Assembly (NCBI GenBank): GCA_016699325.1
Contig: CP064971.1
Span: forward strand, 992,001-1,056,000
Length of the DNA: 64,000 nt
Reading direction: 5' to 3'
From: Methanolinea sp.
GTDB lineage: Archaea > Halobacteriota > Methanomicrobia > Methanomicrobiales > Methanospirillaceae
Notes under the pieces: generated by a model
The model's database searches: none
Seen by the model: the letters and a program-made list of their open reading frames with translations, nothing else
Told to the model about the DNA's origin: nothing
Part shown: piece after piece, positions 62,868-64,000 of the stretch
Numbering within the stretch: position 1 is the stretch's first letter
Layout of the letters: each line of letters starts with the position of its first letter
Translations under genes and position numbers: made by a program

Positions 62868-63532
62868 CCACGGTCCTCTTCGACATGGACAACACGCTCT
62901 TCGATTTCGTCGAGACAAAGATTGCAGCCTGTGAAGCGGTCAATCGCCGCCTTGGACTCGAGCGGACCCGGGACCTTCTCTTCTACTTCCTGCGGGAGAA
63001 CGGGCGGGACTTCGAAGACCTTGAACACCTGCGGGACTTCATGAAGGATCACGGGGTCTACTCGGAGGAATCATTTGACGAATGCTGCAGGCTATACGAG
63101 GACATGAAAATCCGGCACCTTGCTCCCTACCCGGCCATTGAGGAGACCCTGACGCAGCTGCGGGCGCGGGGGCTTTCCCTCTCGGTGGTAACCGATGCCC
63201 ACCGGAAGAATGCCATTACCCGGCTGGAGAGGACGGGGCTTTCCGGGATGTTTGACCTGGTTATCACCTCGGACATGACCGGTTCCTACAAGCCCGATCC
63301 GAAGGTGTTCCGATATGCGCTGGAGCGGCTCGGGCGGCATCCCGGGGAAGTGCTGATGGTGGGCGACAGTCTCCGCCGGGATATCGCCCCTGCAAGGCAG
63401 ATGGGGATGATGACCGCGCATGCCCGCTACGGGGACCGGAACTTTCACGAAGAGTGGAGCGAACAAGCCGATGTGACCCTTGCCGACATCTCAGAGGTGC
63501 TGCACCTGGTCGACCAGATGCGACACCTGTGA
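62831..63532 (+). CDS. HAD-IA family phosphatase
   Basis: A 233-residue haloacid-dehalogenase hydrolase: motif I VLFDMDNTLFD, motif II SVVTDAHRK, conserved Lys in SYKPDPKVF, motif III/IV VLMVGDSLRRDI. It overlaps the PIN gene by 37 nt, which implies translational coupling. Substrate unknown; nucleotidase activity is common in the family. Confidence 0.9.
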   Translation: MQEPEQTQNRAITTVLFDMDNTLFDFVETKIAACEAVNRRLGLERTRDLLFYFLRENGRDFEDLEHLRDFMKDHGVYSEESFDECCRLYEDMKIRHLAPYPAIEETLTQLRARGLSLSVVTDAHRKNAITRLERTGLSGMFDLVITSDMTGSYKPDPKVFRYALERLGRHPGEVLMVGDSLRRDIAPARQMGMMTAHARYGDRNFHEEWSEQADVTLADISEVLHLVDQMRHL

Positions 63533-63600
63533 CACTCATGGTTGATAATGAACGGCGCGAATAACAGTAAGATCAGATAGTAATATTTATGCCTATCATT

Positions 63601-63759
63601 GGATTATACTCGCAATCATGATATTTAAAGACGCCAGAACGTGGGTTTTTTATTATTTGATCTGTTTCGTAGCCCTCCTCTGGGTAGGATTTCTGGCCGT
63701 CCAGGGAGTGATGATCTTTGCGAGCCTTTTCATCACGATGATCGTGTTTGGCTTTTCCG
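63601..63759 (+). repeat. Intact arm of the direct repeat flanking the cassette
   Basis: Direct-repeat partner of 59392-59539; includes the promoter-proximal GGATTATACTCGCA and the start of the small membrane-protein gene. The two arms enclose about 4.06 kb. Confidence 0.8.
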
Positions 63760-63854
63760 TTCTCCTTTGCATCATGCTGATTATGGAACAGAGGGAGAGA
63801 CCACTGGAGAACGAAGCGACTTCGAAAAAAGAGGATAACAACGAATCTTTATAG
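63618..63854 (+). CDS. Small two-helix membrane protein
   Basis: A 78-residue protein with two hydrophobic helices (about residues 10-30 and 34-56, the latter LFITMIVFGFSVLLCIMLI-like) and an acidic C-terminal tail (ENEATSKKEDNNESL). No known family recognised. A decayed copy lies at 59392-59539. Codon and strand arrangement suggest it is independent of the preceding HAD gene. Confidence 0.7.
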   Translation: MIFKDARTWVFYYLICFVALLWVGFLAVQGVMIFASLFITMIVFGFSVLLCIMLIMEQRERPLENEATSKKEDNNESL

Positions 63855-63884
63855 TGTGAAGGATCATCAATTCCGTTGAAGATT

Positions 63885-64000
63885 ATGAGATCGAGCCCCA
63901 CGACCATGATCATGATTGCCCTCCTGCTCCTCATCATACTGCTGGCCGGGATGATCTTCATCGGGCTCATGCTCATGATATCATATGGAGACGGGCAGGA
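63885..64000 (+). CDS. Hypothetical membrane protein, truncated by window edge
   Basis: An open frame from the ATG at 63885 with a long hydrophobic segment (MIALLLLIILLAGMIFIGLM) continues beyond the window. Only about 38 residues are visible; family not recognised. Confidence 0.4.
   Translation, partial: MRSSPTTMIMIALLLLIILLAGMIFIGLMLMISYGDGQ

Noticed and set aside
59392..63614. ACTCGCA in both repeat arms, matching the 3' end of tRNA-Leu (57791-57797), as an attachment site
   Set aside because: Only 7 nt are shared, which is easily chance; no integrase gene is present.
57715..63854. A CRISPR array or cas genes near the CARF-like gene
   Set aside because: No regularly spaced repeats and no Cas protein signatures were seen in the window.

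Overview
The window comes from a hydrogenotrophic methanogenic euryarchaeon, most likely of the order Methanomicrobiales (Methanoregula/Methanosphaerula/Methanolinea-like). This rests on protein content only: a seven-gene methanogenesis-marker operon ending in the methyl-coenzyme M reductase activation protein A2, the F420 enzyme CofD, PolD large subunit, archaeal TyrRS/AspRS, RadB, Hel308, Cdc48/VAT, KEOPS Cgi121, type II GAPDH and the archaeal phosphomevalonate dehydratase/decarboxylase pair. Promoters where visible are archaeal TATA boxes, several of them placed so that the start codon would be nearly leaderless.

Layout: 1-7 kb holds a truncated MoaB, then minus-strand information-processing genes (hel308-cgi121; tyrS-rio1-KH; GAPDH). 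7-19 kb is a mixed region: AlkA glycosylase, membrane proteins, a response regulator with the wreck of a histidine kinase upstream, an HTH-plus-six-PAS protein, Tsr3, a TudS-like/nucleoside-deoxyribosyltransferase fusion, a P-loop-altered SelB-like factor, and LemA-DUF2207. 19-21 kb has a PCC/DUF296 protein and a frameshifted YgiQ. 22-29 kb is the tightly overlapping operon atwA-mmp3-mmp6-mmp5-mmp15-mmp17-mmp7, preceded by an intergenic repeat that also flanks an AhpD-like gene. 29-41 kb holds a P-type-ATPase-like HAD protein, ribose-1,5-bisphosphate isomerase, DapF, RadB-LarC, Cdc48, an acyl-CoA synthetase, a RecA-like protein lacking its P-loop lysine, MetE and AspRS. 41-51 kb holds an MntA-HepT fusion with a broken HEPN motif, CofD, an HD phosphohydrolase, a UbiD-family decarboxylase (one-base frameshift) next to the aconitase X subunit, and a DUF432-MscS-HEAT operon. 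51-57 kb holds PolD DP2 with a 165-residue mini-intein ending in Gln, ThiC and a cysteine desulfurase.

The last 6 kb, beyond tRNA-Leu(CAA), is the most accessory-looking part. It contains a Fic protein whose leader carries two 22-bp near-identical operator-like repeats. Next comes a four-gene, overlapping cassette encoding an RNase J-like beta-CASP metallo-hydrolase, a stand-alone CARF-like Rossmann protein, a PIN-domain nuclease and a HAD phosphatase. The cassette is bracketed by an intact and a decayed copy of the same small membrane-protein gene. A ligand-sensing CARF protein translationally coupled to two different RNases, with no CRISPR array in the window, is the best candidate here for an undescribed system.

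Two single-base frameshifts in otherwise well-conserved genes (ygiQ and the UbiD homologue) may be assembly errors or real lesions; the sequence alone cannot tell.
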